Source: Bacteroidaceae bacterium
GTDB taxonomy: Bacteria; Bacteroidota; Bacteroidia; Bacteroidales; Bacteroidaceae
DNA: 64,000 nucleotides
Assembly (NCBI GenBank): GCA_030843315.1
Contig: JAUUPT010000011.1
Coordinates: 1 to 64,000, forward strand
Direction: 5' to 3'
Part shown: piece by piece, positions 42,167-51,637 of the stretch
Layout: every line of letters starts with the position of its first letter
How positions within the stretch are numbered: position 1 is the first letter of the stretch
Translations under genes and position numbers: made by a program
Notes under the pieces: generated by a model
Told to the model about the DNA's origin: nothing
Databases searched by the model: none
The model's input: the letters and a program-made list of their open reading frames with translations, nothing else

Positions 42167-42198
42167 CAAAGATAAGGGGAAGAAACGGGACGGGCAAT
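42167..42198 (-). promoter_or_regulatory. Promoter of metY
   Basis: Read on the minus strand: ATTG at 42198-42195, 20 bases, then TATCTTTG at 42174-42167. The start point is near 42162, about 43 bases before the ATG. I see no SAM-riboswitch fold in the short leader. Confidence 0.65.
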
Positions 42199-42266
42199 GA
42201 CATATGATAGGGAATTTTATACCATATTTGTGGTAGATAAGCAAACTATTTCCTAATTTTGTCCCC

Positions 42267-43649
42267 ATGAAAGCAAGAAATACACTGATACTCATACTGG
42301 GAGCACTCATTCTCCCCCTCTACTTCACCTCTTGCGGCGAGGATCGCTGGAAGGCATACGCCGAAGAAACCGAGACGGACCGCTGGATTGACGACACCAT
42401 GCGCGTGTGGTACTACTGGCTGGACGAGATGCCCAGCAGCAATAAAGTGAATTATTTTCAGCCGCCGTTCACCTTCTTTGCATCGCTCCGCTCCAAGAGC
42501 GACAGGTTCTCTACGATAGACAGCCTCGGCAGTAGCGCCGCTACCCGCAGCATTCCATATACGGACTACAGCTACGGTTTCCAGTTCACCACCAACCGGG
42601 TGGAAGACAATGACACGGCCCTCTATGCCCATGTGCTCTACGTAGCAAGCGGCAGCCCGGCAGCAGCCATCGACCTGGAACGGGGCGACTGGATTATGGA
42701 AATGAACGGGGAACCCATTACCGAGAAGAATTATAAAACACTGTACGGCAGCGGCAGCATGGAGCTTACGGTAGGCTACTACGATGCCGAGGGTGATACG
42801 ATTCTTGCCTACGACAAACCGAGGCAGATAGCTGCCGCCCGCAGCATCGACGACAATCCCGTATATTATAAGAATGTATATGTGCAAGGCAGCAAGCGCG
42901 TAGGCTACCTGGTCTACAACCACTTCAGCGCCGGGCCAACCGACAATAGCAATGCCTACAACAACGACCTGCGCAACGCTTTCCAGTACTTCGCTTCACA
43001 GCAAGTCAACGAATTTGTCCTCGACCTGCGCTACAACAACGGTGGACTGCTGAGTTGCGCCGAACTACTGTGTGCCATGCTGGCCCCCGCTTCCGCCTTG
43101 GGCGAGGAACTTGGTTTTCTGGAGTTCAACCGCCGCATCAAGCCTCAAGTGCAACCGTTCATCCTGAACCCCGACTTGATACAAGGTGGGGCAAATCTTA
43201 ATCTGAGTACTCTCTACGTGCTCACCAGCAGCCAGACAGCTTCTGCCTCCGAAATGGTAATCAACTGCCTCAGCCCGTTTATGGACGTCGTCCTTATCGG
43301 TGGAACTACGGTAGGAAAGAACGTAGGCTCCCTTACATTTGCCAATCCGGAATTGATGATAACCATGAGCCCCATTGTCTGCAAGATTTATAATTCGGAA
43401 GGAAAGTCGAACTACGAAGCTGGCTTCAAACCTGCGCATTCGGAGTTTACAGTAAGCGAAAGTAGCAATATGGCACGCTTCCTTCCTTTCGGAGACCCGA
43501 ACGAGATGATGCTGGGTACTGCACTCGGCGTTATCGACGGAAGCATAAAACCGGCGGACAAGGATAAAGACAAAGCCAGCAGACTGAAAGTCACTACTAT
43601 TGCAAACTCTATCGACCGCAGAGCAAGTAGCTCAGTCCGCATAAAATAA
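42267..43649 (+). CDS. S41-family peptidase lipoprotein
   Basis: A 460-residue C-terminal-processing-protease relative. SPII signal with lipobox FTSC (Cys23), an N-terminal three-helix/S41-N-like part (WIDDTMRVWYYWLDEMP), a PDZ-like middle (about 115-185, ASGSPAAAIDLERGDWIMEMNG), and the S41 catalytic core with FVLDLRYNNGG, Ser326 in TASASEM and Lys351 in GGTTVGKNVGS. Ser and Lys are separated by 25 residues as in Prc. It is tethered to a periplasmic or outer-membrane face and its substrate is unknown. The ATG lies five bases after a TAATTTTG -7-like box, so the mRNA could be leaderless. The next gene begins 15 bases downstream. Confidence 0.9.
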   Translation: MKARNTLILILGALILPLYFTSCGEDRWKAYAEETETDRWIDDTMRVWYYWLDEMPSSNKVNYFQPPFTFFASLRSKSDRFSTIDSLGSSAATRSIPYTDYSYGFQFTTNRVEDNDTALYAHVLYVASGSPAAAIDLERGDWIMEMNGEPITEKNYKTLYGSGSMELTVGYYDAEGDTILAYDKPRQIAAARSIDDNPVYYKNVYVQGSKRVGYLVYNHFSAGPTDNSNAYNNDLRNAFQYFASQQVNEFVLDLRYNNGGLLSCAELLCAMLAPASALGEELGFLEFNRRIKPQVQPFILNPDLIQGGANLNLSTLYVLTSSQTASASEMVINCLSPFMDVVLIGGTTVGKNVGSLTFANPELMITMSPIVCKIYNSEGKSNYEAGFKPAHSEFTVSESSNMARFLPFGDPNEMMLGTALGVIDGSIKPADKDKDKASRLKVTTIANSIDRRASSSVRIK

Positions 43650-43664
43650 CCACATACAAATAAG

Positions 43665-44549
43665 ATGAAACTAAACAAGTTGAAAACCATATCTACCTAT
43701 TTTCCCGGAATACTATTCAGCCTGCTGCTTATCGGCGGGCTGGCCGCCTGCAGCGACGACGACAACGGCGATAATGAAGGGGGACAGCATCCCACCATTT
43801 CTTTCTCCAAAATCCAGTTGACCGAAGTGATGTTGGAGGAACCTGTAACGCCGGTCACTTCTACCAAGACTTATCTCTATAAGTCCGGCAGACTATCCAG
43901 CTACACCTATCTGCAAAGTTTCTCGGCAGGCGGAGAGGCGTTCGAGATAACAGGCACTACCACCGTGAAGTACGGGGACCACCAAGCCGTAGTGACCGAT
44001 GAAACCGGCACCGTATCTACCTATACGCTGAACGATAAAGGTTATGCCGTCAGCTGCATCCGCCAGGAGTCTGACGGGACTGTGCGCACTTATGAATTCT
44101 CCTACCTCGTCAATACAGAGGATAAATATTATCTGACGAACATCACAGAGAGATTGAATGACGGCAACGTCTACTCGTCCATCGACATTGAGTTCAGCGG
44201 CTTCAGAAGCATACACATCAAGCAAAAGGTAGGCAGCTACGAGCACAACAGCACCGCCATCACCGCACCGGACAACGAGATAGCCAATATCTCCGAAATC
44301 CCCTACCCGTACCTTGCAGAGCAACATCCGCTCGAAATGCATACCGTTGCCATATACGGAAAGTTATTGGGCGAACCCTTCGACTATTTCATTACCCAGC
44401 TTTCTCCGGACGACAACAGTGAAAGCCTGGAAACTACCACTTATACCTACACGCTCGATGCCCGCGGTGTCGTTACTTCCTGCAAGGAAGTAACAAACGA
44501 CAAGTATGGTGTGGCGTATAGACGTACCGTAAACTACACCATCGAATAA
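43665..44549 (+). CDS. DUF4595-like lipoprotein
   Basis: A 294-residue lipoprotein: SPII signal with lipobox LAAC (Cys29), a Ser/Asp-rich linker (SDDDNGDNEGG), then repeated strand-turn motifs (YLYKSGRLSSYTYL, YTLNDKGYAVSCIRQ, YTYTLDARGVVTSCKE) like the RHS-style hairpins of DUF4595-type Bacteroides lipoproteins. I assign the family with moderate confidence only. It is 15 bases downstream of the S41 protease gene and is probably co-transcribed, so it may be its partner or substrate. Confidence 0.65.
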   Translation: MKLNKLKTISTYFPGILFSLLLIGGLAACSDDDNGDNEGGQHPTISFSKIQLTEVMLEEPVTPVTSTKTYLYKSGRLSSYTYLQSFSAGGEAFEITGTTTVKYGDHQAVVTDETGTVSTYTLNDKGYAVSCIRQESDGTVRTYEFSYLVNTEDKYYLTNITERLNDGNVYSSIDIEFSGFRSIHIKQKVGSYEHNSTAITAPDNEIANISEIPYPYLAEQHPLEMHTVAIYGKLLGEPFDYFITQLSPDDNSESLETTTYTYTLDARGVVTSCKEVTNDKYGVAYRRTVNYTIE

Positions 44550-44658
44550 GCTCTTTGTTTTATCTTTTTATTGTTTAATATCTCTAACCAATGTCAATAT
44601 TAATAGTAAATTCATAGAAAACATTATCTTTGCGACATAAACTATTCGCAATCCTACT

Positions 44659-45954
44659 ATGGAATTTATTATCATTCTGCTGTTACTTATTTTGAACGGT
44701 ATCTTTGCTATGTATGAAATTGCTTTGGTATCGTCGAGCAAAGCACGACTCGAAACCCTTGTCGGAAAAGAAAACAAAAGAGCCAAGGGAGTATTAAAAC
44801 AATTGGAAGAACCGGAGAAATTCCTCTCTACGATTCAAATCGGTATTACTTTAATCGGTATCATATCCGGTGCCTATGGTGGCGCTACCATCGCCGATGA
44901 TGTGGAGCCGCTGTTTCTTATGATTCCGGGAGCGGCCGCCTATGCCAAAACCCTCGCCATGATTACAGTAGTAGCCATCATCACCTACCTGTCGCTCATA
45001 ATAGGCGAGCTGGTGCCCAAATCCATTGCCTTGAACAACCCCGAAAAATGGGCTACTATGCTCAGCCCGTTCATGATTGTGCTCACAAAAGTTTCTTACC
45101 CATTCGTCTGCCTGCTCAGTGCTTCTACCAAACTGATGAACAAACTCATCGGACTGAACAGCAGCGACGAACGTCAGATGACGCAGGACGAACTGAAAAT
45201 GATTCTGCATCAGAGTTCGGAGCAAGGCGTCATCGACAAGGAGGAAACGGAAATGCTGCGTGATGTATTCCGCTTCTCAGATAAGAGAGCCAACGACCTG
45301 ATGACTTACCGCCGCGACATTGTAGCCCTCCACCCCACGGACACGCGGGAAGAAGTGCTACGCACTATCCGCGAAAAGCATTTCAGTAAATATCTGCTGG
45401 TAGAGGGAGGCAAAGACGAAGTGGCGGGAGTAGTCTCCGTGAAAGATATTATCCTGATGTTGGGCGGCGAACAGCCCTTCGATTTGCGCAAGATTGCCCG
45501 TCCCGCCCTGTTTATTCCTGAAAGTTTGTATGCAAAGAAAGTTTTAGAGCTATTCAAGAAGAACAAAAACAAGTTCGGAGTTGTTGTAGACGAGTATGGA
45601 AATACAGAGGGTATTATCACCCTGCACGACCTGTCGGAAAGCATCTTTGGAGACATCCTCGAGGAGAACGAAACAGAGGAAGAAGAGATTGTAGTACGCC
45701 AGGACGGCTCCATGCTGGTAGAGGCCTCCATGAACCTGGACGACTTTATGGAAACGATGGGTATCTTGAACTATGACGACTTGAAGGAAGAGGGTTTCAC
45801 CACCCTGGGCGGCCTTACCATGTTCCTTATCGGGCGCGTGCCGAAAGCCGGAGACTTATTCACCTACAAGAACCTGGATTTCGAAGTACTGGATATGGAC
45901 CGCGAAAGAGTGGACAAGCTGCTCGTCATCAAAAGGGAAGAAGAAGAGAATTAA
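44659..45954 (+). CDS. CorC/HlyC-family (CNNM-DUF21) membrane protein
   Basis: A 431-residue membrane protein of the hemolysin-family/CNNM group. Order: a DUF21 domain with four membrane segments (1-170; MYEIALVSSSKARLE, IGITLIGIISGAYGGATIAD), a pair of CBS domains (about 215-340; MTYRRDIVALHPTDTREEV), and a C-terminal CorC_HlyC domain (about 350-430; DGSMLVEASMNLDDF). These proteins are linked to Mg2+/Co2+ efflux and are named hemolysin only historically. A TATCTTTG box at 44625-44632 is a possible -7 element. Confidence 0.88.
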   Translation: MEFIIILLLLILNGIFAMYEIALVSSSKARLETLVGKENKRAKGVLKQLEEPEKFLSTIQIGITLIGIISGAYGGATIADDVEPLFLMIPGAAAYAKTLAMITVVAIITYLSLIIGELVPKSIALNNPEKWATMLSPFMIVLTKVSYPFVCLLSASTKLMNKLIGLNSSDERQMTQDELKMILHQSSEQGVIDKEETEMLRDVFRFSDKRANDLMTYRRDIVALHPTDTREEVLRTIREKHFSKYLLVEGGKDEVAGVVSVKDIILMLGGEQPFDLRKIARPALFIPESLYAKKVLELFKKNKNKFGVVVDEYGNTEGIITLHDLSESIFGDILEENETEEEEIVVRQDGSMLVEASMNLDDFMETMGILNYDDLKEEGFTTLGGLTMFLIGRVPKAGDLFTYKNLDFEVLDMDRERVDKLLVIKREEEEN

Positions 45955-45993
45955 CGCTATTGCGTCTTTATATTAACTTAAACCATTAAAGCA

Positions 45994-46479
45994 ATGAAAA
46001 AAGTAATGATGATTGCAGCAATTGCTGCTGCATTGGTATCCTGCCAATCAAAAGGAACCCAGAACAACAACACCCCTGTCGCCGACATGGACGAAGGTGT
46101 AATGGCTGTAGCCGGCAATGATTCGTCTGCCGTAGCCGTATACGAAGGCATTCTTCCTGCCGCCGACGGTCCGGGCATCCAGTATGTACTGAGCGTAGAC
46201 AGCGTAGGTCCTGACGGAGAAAGCGGATATACACTGGTAACCACTTACCTCGATGCCGACGGTGCCGGAAAGAACAAGAGCTTTACTACCAAAGGCAAGA
46301 AGCAGGTAATCCAGAAAGACGTCAATAACAAAAAGAAAACAGCCATCAAGCTGACTCCCAATGACGGTGATGCCCCCGTTTACTTTGTAGTAGTCAACGA
46401 TACCACCTTGCGCCTGGTGAACGACAGTTTGCAGGAGGCAGTGAGCGACCTTAACTACGATATTATTCAGGTGAAATAA
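45994..46479 (+). CDS. NlpE-like N-terminal domain lipoprotein
   Basis: A 161-residue lipoprotein with lipobox LVSC (Cys17) and one NlpE_N-like domain starting near VYEGILPAADGPGIQYVLSV and containing GYTLVTTYLD. In E. coli NlpE the domain senses envelope stress and carries a CxxC pair; no CxxC is visible here, so disulfide sensing as in NlpE is not supported. A shared hairpin terminator with the ompH-like gene follows. Confidence 0.8.
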   Translation: MKKVMMIAAIAAALVSCQSKGTQNNNTPVADMDEGVMAVAGNDSSAVAVYEGILPAADGPGIQYVLSVDSVGPDGESGYTLVTTYLDADGAGKNKSFTTKGKKQVIQKDVNNKKKTAIKLTPNDGDAPVYFVVVNDTTLRLVNDSLQEAVSDLNYDIIQVK

Positions 46480-46491
46480 CCAGACCTACCT

Positions 46492-46540
46492 ATAAAAAAG
46501 CAGCCGGAATCATTCTACGAAGAACGATTCCGGCTGCTTC
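46492..46540. terminator. Bidirectional terminator
   Basis: Perfect 13-bp stem (AGCAGCCGGAATC with GATTCCGGCTGCT) around a 14-base loop. Six A residues at 46494-46499 make a U-tract for minus-strand transcripts; the plus strand has only TTC after the stem, so it is strongest for the ompH-like gene. Confidence 0.85.
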
Positions 46541-46592
46541 AACCAATAAATCTCTTCACCTCCATCCGGGGAAGGTGATTATGTAATTACCT

Positions 46593-47195
46593 TTATTTCT
46601 TTGCAGGAGAGGAATATCTTGCATTCAGACCGTCCAAGATTTCACGGGTAATGTTATAAACGCTGTCAGCATACAGCAAATTGTCGAAACCGGTATTGCT
46701 GATAATCATGCTATAACCCTTAGTCTTATTATATTCTTTCAAGAAAGCGTTGATAGAATCGCGCAACTGCAAGCTGTTCTTTTCGTTCTCGCTCATCAGT
46801 TCAGACTGCAATTTGTTACTCAGGTTCTGCAAGTCTTGTTCCAATTTGGCGATACGGTTGTACTCTTGCTGTGCTCTTTCTTGAGAAAGATAAGCATTGT
46901 TCTGGTACTTAGTCTGAAATTCCTGCTTCTGTTTGTCCAGTTCGTTAGCTTTCTGGTTCAGTGTCAAGCGAACATTCTCGCTCTTCTTCACCATAGCCTC
47001 ATTCAAATCGACGCAATAGTTGTATTTCGCCAAAAGCGTATCTATTTCAACATAAGCTATTTTCATTTCAGATAATCCGCCGGCTTGTGCAGGAGCGCTT
47101 GTTGTTTGTTTATCAGTATTGCCGGCACATTGAGCAAATAAAACGATCAGTGCAAGAGCTGCCAAACCGTTCATGAGGTAGTTTAATCTCTTCAT
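46593..47195 (-). CDS. OmpH/Skp-family lipoprotein chaperone
   Basis: A 200-residue protein with an SPII signal (lipobox FAQC, Cys23) and the OmpH/Skp coiled-coil: IAYVEIDTLLAKYNYCVDLNE, then long Gln/Glu/Asn-rich helices (about 65-150), and a C-terminal beta strand region (SMIISNTGFDNLLYADS...). Skp-like proteins guard unfolded outer-membrane proteins in the periplasm. Lipidated versions are usual in Bacteroidetes. A small membrane protein gene precedes it by 25 bases and may share its transcript. Confidence 0.88.
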   Translation of the reverse strand: MKRLNYLMNGLAALALIVLFAQCAGNTDKQTTSAPAQAGGLSEMKIAYVEIDTLLAKYNYCVDLNEAMVKKSENVRLTLNQKANELDKQKQEFQTKYQNNAYLSQERAQQEYNRIAKLEQDLQNLSNKLQSELMSENEKNSLQLRDSINAFLKEYNKTKGYSMIISNTGFDNLLYADSVYNITREILDGLNARYSSPAKK

Positions 47196-47220
47196 AATTT
47201 GATAAATATTGTTTTTAAAA

Positions 47221-47460
47221 TTAGTTCATACTATCGTTTAAGGCTTTTTCCAGTTCATCAATGGAAAAGCGGGGTTTGCGTTGTGCTTCCCTATCCTGTG
47301 ACTGTGCACAGCCAATACCTCTATCCCTCATTGCTTTACTGCCACTGACATGTCCGTTAGGAAACTTACCGCCTTTCACAAAAAAGACCTTTACACCTAA
47401 TAAAACAATGCAAATAGCAACTATTAACAAAGTTATCAATATTGTATCGAGCATTTCCAT
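47221..47460 (-). CDS. Small conserved membrane protein
   Basis: A 79-residue protein with one N-terminal membrane helix (4-29, LDTILITLLIVAICIVLLG) and a conserved cytoplasmic or periplasmic tail: GGKFPNGHVSGSKAMRDRGIGCAQSQD, cited by its key residues FPN, GxxCAQSQD. This motif recurs in Bacteroidetes small proteins of unknown role encoded beside OmpH-like genes. A minus-strand TATATTTG box (47506-47513) lies about 45 bases upstream of the start. Confidence 0.8.
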   Translation of the reverse strand: MEMLDTILITLLIVAICIVLLGVKVFFVKGGKFPNGHVSGSKAMRDRGIGCAQSQDREAQRKPRFSIDELEKALNDSMN

Positions 47461-47638
47461 TAATTTTGTTACGCAGAAATAGCGTTTTTGCTATTTTTGT
47501 GGGTGCAAATATAGGGCTTTGGTTGGACTAACTCACCTTTTTTACTCTAAAAAAAGAGAAAGGGGAATAAAATAGCCAAGCAATTTAACCATATTTAGCA
47601 GTAAGAGGTTAATGACAAACATTCATAAAGAATTTAAT

Positions 47639-49099
47639 ATGGAAAAGAAAGACTTAAAACCGGCTGGTGTATTTCATTATTTCGAAGAAATCTGCCAAGT
47701 GCCACGCCCTTCCAAAAAGGAAGAGAAGATTATCGCTTATTTAAAAGCATTCGGAGAAAAGCATAAGTTGGAAACCAAGGTGGATGAAGCCGGAAACGTC
47801 CTGATAAAAAAAACTGCCACTCCGGGCATGGAAAACCGTAAAACTGTCGTACTGCAATCACACATAGATATGGTGTGCGAAAAGAACAGTGACGTGAAAC
47901 ACGATTTCCTCACCGACCCCATCGAAACAGAGATAGACGGCGAATGGATGAAAGCCAAAGGCACCACACTGGGTGCAGACAATGGCATCGGCGTTGCTAC
48001 CGAACTGGCTATCCTGACCGATGACAGCATTGAACATGGGCCCATCGAGTGCCTGTTCACCGTAGATGAAGAAACCGGACTGACCGGCGCTTTCGCTCTG
48101 AAAGAAGGATTCATGAGCGGAGACATCCTGCTGAACCTCGACTCGGAAGATGAAGGCGAACTTTTCATCGGCTGTGCTGGTGGTGTAGACTCTGTGGCTG
48201 AGTTTACTTATAAAGAGGTAGACGTACCGGCCGGATATTATTTCTGCAAAGTGATGGTAAAAGGTTTGAGAGGCGGACACTCCGGTGGCGACATACACCT
48301 GGAACGTGGTAATGCCAACAAACTGCTGAATCGTTTCCTGAGCCAGACATTCAAGAAATATGATATGTATCTCTGCGAGATAGCCGGTGGTAACTTGCGC
48401 AACGCCATTGCCCGCGAAGCCTATGCAGTAATTGCCATCCCCGATGCTGACAAGCATGCTTTACGTACCGACCTGAACATCCTTTCCGCTGAGATAGAAG
48501 CGGAATATGCCGTTGTCGATCCGGACTTGCAGTTTGCACTCGAATCGGAATCTGCCCGCCCCAAAGCAATAGACAAGGATACCACCAAACGCCTGCTGCA
48601 AGCCATCTATGCCTCACCCCACGGAGTATATGCCATGAGTCAGGATATTCCCGGTCTGGTAGAAACATCCACAAACCTGGCATCCGTTAAGATGAAGCCG
48701 GATCATGTCATCCGCATCGAAACCAGCCAGCGCAGTTCTACCACATCATCCAAGCAAGATATTGCCAATATGGTGCGGACTGTATTCGAAATGGCGGGAG
48801 CAGAAGTAACCTTCAGCGACGGATATCCCGGATGGAAGCCCAATCCGCATTCGGAAATACTGGAAGTAGCTGTCGAGTCGTACAAGCGCCTCTTTGGTGT
48901 GGATGCCAAGGTAAAAGCCATCCATGCAGGTTTGGAGTGCGGATTGTTCCTCGACAAATATCCCACACTGGATATGATTTCCTTCGGCCCTACCCTGCAA
49001 GGCGTACATTCTCCCGACGAACGGATGCTGATTCCTACCGTCGATAAGTTTTGGAAACACTTGCTGGATGTTCTGAAACACATTCCGGCAAAGAAGTAA
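47639..49099 (+). CDS. pepD: Aminoacyl-histidine dipeptidase
   Basis: A 486-residue cytoplasmic M20C metallopeptidase that hydrolyses X-His dipeptides and other unusual dipeptides. Seen: the zinc/catalytic motif QSHIDMVCEKN, bridging Asp in LGADNGIG, catalytic Glu pair VDEETGLTGA, and LNLDSEDEGELFIGCAGG. The start is ATG at 47639 (MEKKDLKPAG); an in-frame codon nine residues upstream is less likely. Length and motif order match PepD of Bacteroides and enterobacteria. Confidence 0.92.
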   Translation: MEKKDLKPAGVFHYFEEICQVPRPSKKEEKIIAYLKAFGEKHKLETKVDEAGNVLIKKTATPGMENRKTVVLQSHIDMVCEKNSDVKHDFLTDPIETEIDGEWMKAKGTTLGADNGIGVATELAILTDDSIEHGPIECLFTVDEETGLTGAFALKEGFMSGDILLNLDSEDEGELFIGCAGGVDSVAEFTYKEVDVPAGYYFCKVMVKGLRGGHSGGDIHLERGNANKLLNRFLSQTFKKYDMYLCEIAGGNLRNAIAREAYAVIAIPDADKHALRTDLNILSAEIEAEYAVVDPDLQFALESESARPKAIDKDTTKRLLQAIYASPHGVYAMSQDIPGLVETSTNLASVKMKPDHVIRIETSQRSSTTSSKQDIANMVRTVFEMAGAEVTFSDGYPGWKPNPHSEILEVAVESYKRLFGVDAKVKAIHAGLECGLFLDKYPTLDMISFGPTLQGVHSPDERMLIPTVDKFWKHLLDVLKHIPAKK

Positions 49100-49135
49100 T
49101 TGTGGTGATTAGGGATTAATGATTAGGGATTAGTA

Positions 49136-50185
49136 ATGCGGATTGCCTTGCTGAAATACCTTTCTCTCTGCCCGTACTTCTATCTGTACGGGCAAGAGAA
49201 GAGGGATACACTCACCTTCCGTGTAGTGAGCTACAATGTCGAGAACTTATTCGACTGCCGGCACGATACACTGAAGAATGATTATGAATTCCTACCCGAT
49301 GCCATGCGTCATTGGAACTACTCCAAATACAGGAAGAAACTGGACGACATAGCCCGCGTCATCACCGCCGTCGGCGGATGGGCGCCGCCCGCACTCGTTG
49401 CGTTGTGCGAAGTAGAGAACGACAGCGTCATGCGCGATCTTACCCGCTATTCCGCCCTGCGCGAAGCCGGCTATCGTTATATCATAACCCAATCGCCCGA
49501 CGAGCGCGGCATCAATGTAGCCCTACTCTATCAGCGCAGTTTCTTCATGCCGATTGCCTGCCAAAGCCTTCCGGTGGATAAGCCCCGCAGAAACAGTCGC
49601 CCCACGCGCGACATCCTCCACGTCAGCGGACTGCTGATGAACAGAGATACACTGGATGTATTCGTAGCTCATTTCCCTTCCCGGTCGGGCGGTGCCAAAG
49701 AGTCCGAACCCTATCGGCTACTGGCAGCAAAAAAGGTAAAGGAAACGGCAGACAGCCTCTTTCAAATACGGCAACACCCGCAAATCATTCTTTTGGGAGA
49801 CTTCAACGACTACCCCGATAATAAGTCCGTGCGGCAAGTCCTGAGGGCTGAAGCTCCTCCTACCCTGCCGGATTCTTTGTATGCAAAGAAACTCTACCAT
49901 CTTCTCGCACGCAAAACAGCTACCCACAAGCACTTCGGCAGCTACAAATACCAGGGAGAATGGGGATTGCTGGACCACATCATCGTATCAGGCACCCTCC
50001 TGTTGAAAGACTCCCCACTCCATACCGATGAAACAAAGGCAGACGTATTCAGCCTTCCGTTTCTCTTGACAAAAGACACTAAATATTACGGAAAGCAACC
50101 CTTCCGCACTTATTACGGGATGAAGTACCAAGGCGGATACAGCGACCATCTGCCTGTATATGCCGAGTTCCGTCTACTCTATTAA
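49136..50185 (+). CDS. Endonuclease/exonuclease/phosphatase-fold protein
   Basis: A 349-residue protein with the EEP fold. Seen: FRVVSYNVENLFDCR (metal-binding Asn/Glu), ALCEVENDSV, LGDFNDYPDNKSV (catalytic Asp-Asn), and the C-terminal SDHLPVYAEF with the SDH triad. A short signal-like N-terminus (ALLKYLSLCPYFYLYGQ) suggests export. The natural substrate (nucleic acid, phosphoinositide or sphingolipid) is unknown. Upstream is an AT repeat (GATTAGGGATTA twice, 49108-49132). The stop overlaps the convergent MscS stop by 4 bases. Confidence 0.85.
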   Translation: MRIALLKYLSLCPYFYLYGQEKRDTLTFRVVSYNVENLFDCRHDTLKNDYEFLPDAMRHWNYSKYRKKLDDIARVITAVGGWAPPALVALCEVENDSVMRDLTRYSALREAGYRYIITQSPDERGINVALLYQRSFFMPIACQSLPVDKPRRNSRPTRDILHVSGLLMNRDTLDVFVAHFPSRSGGAKESEPYRLLAAKKVKETADSLFQIRQHPQIILLGDFNDYPDNKSVRQVLRAEAPPTLPDSLYAKKLYHLLARKTATHKHFGSYKYQGEWGLLDHIIVSGTLLLKDSPLHTDETKADVFSLPFLLTKDTKYYGKQPFRTYYGMKYQGGYSDHLPVYAEFRLLY

Positions 50186-51351
50186 TTGGAATACTGGTAC
50201 AGTTTCAAGTCAAACTTCTGCACCATCACCAGCAGATGGTCGAAGATATCGGACTGGATGCGTTCGTATTCTTTCCAAACCTTATTGCGGGAGAAGAAAT
50301 AGACCTGAATGGGCACTCCGTAAGTGGTCGGTTCCTTCTGACTGATAATCAAATCCATATCCTGATTCACCACTGGAAGACTGCACAGATAGCGTTCGAC
50401 ATAGATACGATAAAGTTGCGCATTGGTAGGCACTTCCCCTTCTGCAGGCTTATAATCTGCCATCAGGGGAACTTCCTTGCGAATCGTATCCAGCATCTCC
50501 GGCGTGCAGAACTTCAGCGTGGTCATGTCCAGATAGATATTCTTATCCACCCGGCGTCCGCCGCTCTCCTGCATACCGCGCCAATTCTGGAAAGAGTTAT
50601 TCACAAGCGTATAGGGCGGCACAGTCGAAATCGTTTCGTCCCAGTTGCGTATCTTCACCGTATTCAGCGTAATCTCTTCCACCGTACCGTTGGCAACGCC
50701 ATTGGGCAGTGCTATCCAGTCTCCGATGCGCAGCATATCATTGGCAGAGAGCTGCACCCCCGCCACAAATCCCAGAATCGTATCCTTAAATACCAACATC
50801 AGCACCGCTGCCGAAGCTCCCAGTCCGGCAAACAAAGTCATAGGCGACTTACCCAGCAGCACAGAAATGATAACGATGATACCTACAAAGAACAGCAACA
50901 CCTGAAGCACCTGCACAAAGCCCTTCATCGGGCGATTCTTCTGCTTGCCTTTCGAATTATACACGTCGAACATTACCAAAAGTACGCCGTTGATTGTAAA
51001 TAACACCGCCGCAATAATATAAACCATGCAGACCTTTTGCGAAAAGTCCAGCATCTCTTTTCCACGTATAAAGGCGAATGGAAGCAAGAAGTAAATCAAT
51101 ATTCCGGGCAGGATATGTATCAGGTGATGCACCACCTTACGCTTCATCAGCAGTGTATTCCACCGGTGCGGAGAGCGTCTCGTGTAATGCTTCATGCCTC
51201 CGACGAAGATTGCCTGGCACAAATAATCCAGCCCTATCGACAGTCCCACCATCAACAGTGCAATAATCGTTTCATCAAACATATCGGCAAATTTCGGGTC
51301 TACTCCCCAACCTATCAGGATTTTGTTCATCCATCCTCCTAAACTCATCAT
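50182..51351 (-). CDS. MscS-family mechanosensitive channel
   Basis: A 389-residue inner-membrane channel of the MscS superfamily with about five membrane segments ahead of the MscS core. Seen: FAGLGASAAVLMLVFKDTILGFVAGVQL (pore helix and adjoining Gly/Ala helix, key residues GLGASAAV), IALPNGVANGTVEEITL, and RNWDETISTVPPYTLVNNSFQNW. These channels gate open under membrane tension to release solutes. The start is uncertain: MMSLGG at 51351 is favoured, but the frame is open to 51453. Confidence 0.88.
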   Translation of the reverse strand: MMSLGGWMNKILIGWGVDPKFADMFDETIIALLMVGLSIGLDYLCQAIFVGGMKHYTRRSPHRWNTLLMKRKVVHHLIHILPGILIYFLLPFAFIRGKEMLDFSQKVCMVYIIAAVLFTINGVLLVMFDVYNSKGKQKNRPMKGFVQVLQVLLFFVGIIVIISVLLGKSPMTLFAGLGASAAVLMLVFKDTILGFVAGVQLSANDMLRIGDWIALPNGVANGTVEEITLNTVKIRNWDETISTVPPYTLVNNSFQNWRGMQESGGRRVDKNIYLDMTTLKFCTPEMLDTIRKEVPLMADYKPAEGEVPTNAQLYRIYVERYLCSLPVVNQDMDLIISQKEPTTYGVPIQVYFFSRNKVWKEYERIQSDIFDHLLVMVQKFDLKLYQYSN

Positions 51352-51637
51352 ATAGTAACTTTTTGCGGTTTCTAACAAGTATAACAAATAAGAGTTCAGA
51401 GATGTTTTCTCATTTAGTGGTATCCACATTAGCCGATTGAGCTTTAAAGGCAAGTAATTTGAGCTTCACGGCAAAGCTACGATAAGACCTTTTTCCTACT
51501 TTTGTCACAAACTTAAAATGTAATTCGTATATTTGCTACTGAATAAAAAGAGATTAGCATTATACCCCCCAGAACTAACGAAGTTTATATAGGTGTGGGA
51601 TACATATTTGATTTACAAACTTAATTATACAATTACT

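Noticed and set aside
42120..42266. A SAM or cobalamin riboswitch in front of metY, or near metH
   Set aside because: The leaders are short and I see none of the conserved cores; metH sits behind smpB in a gene row.
45994..46479. Naming this gene nlpE as a copper or envelope-stress sensor
   Set aside because: Only an NlpE_N-like domain is present and the CxxC pair used in sensing is absent.
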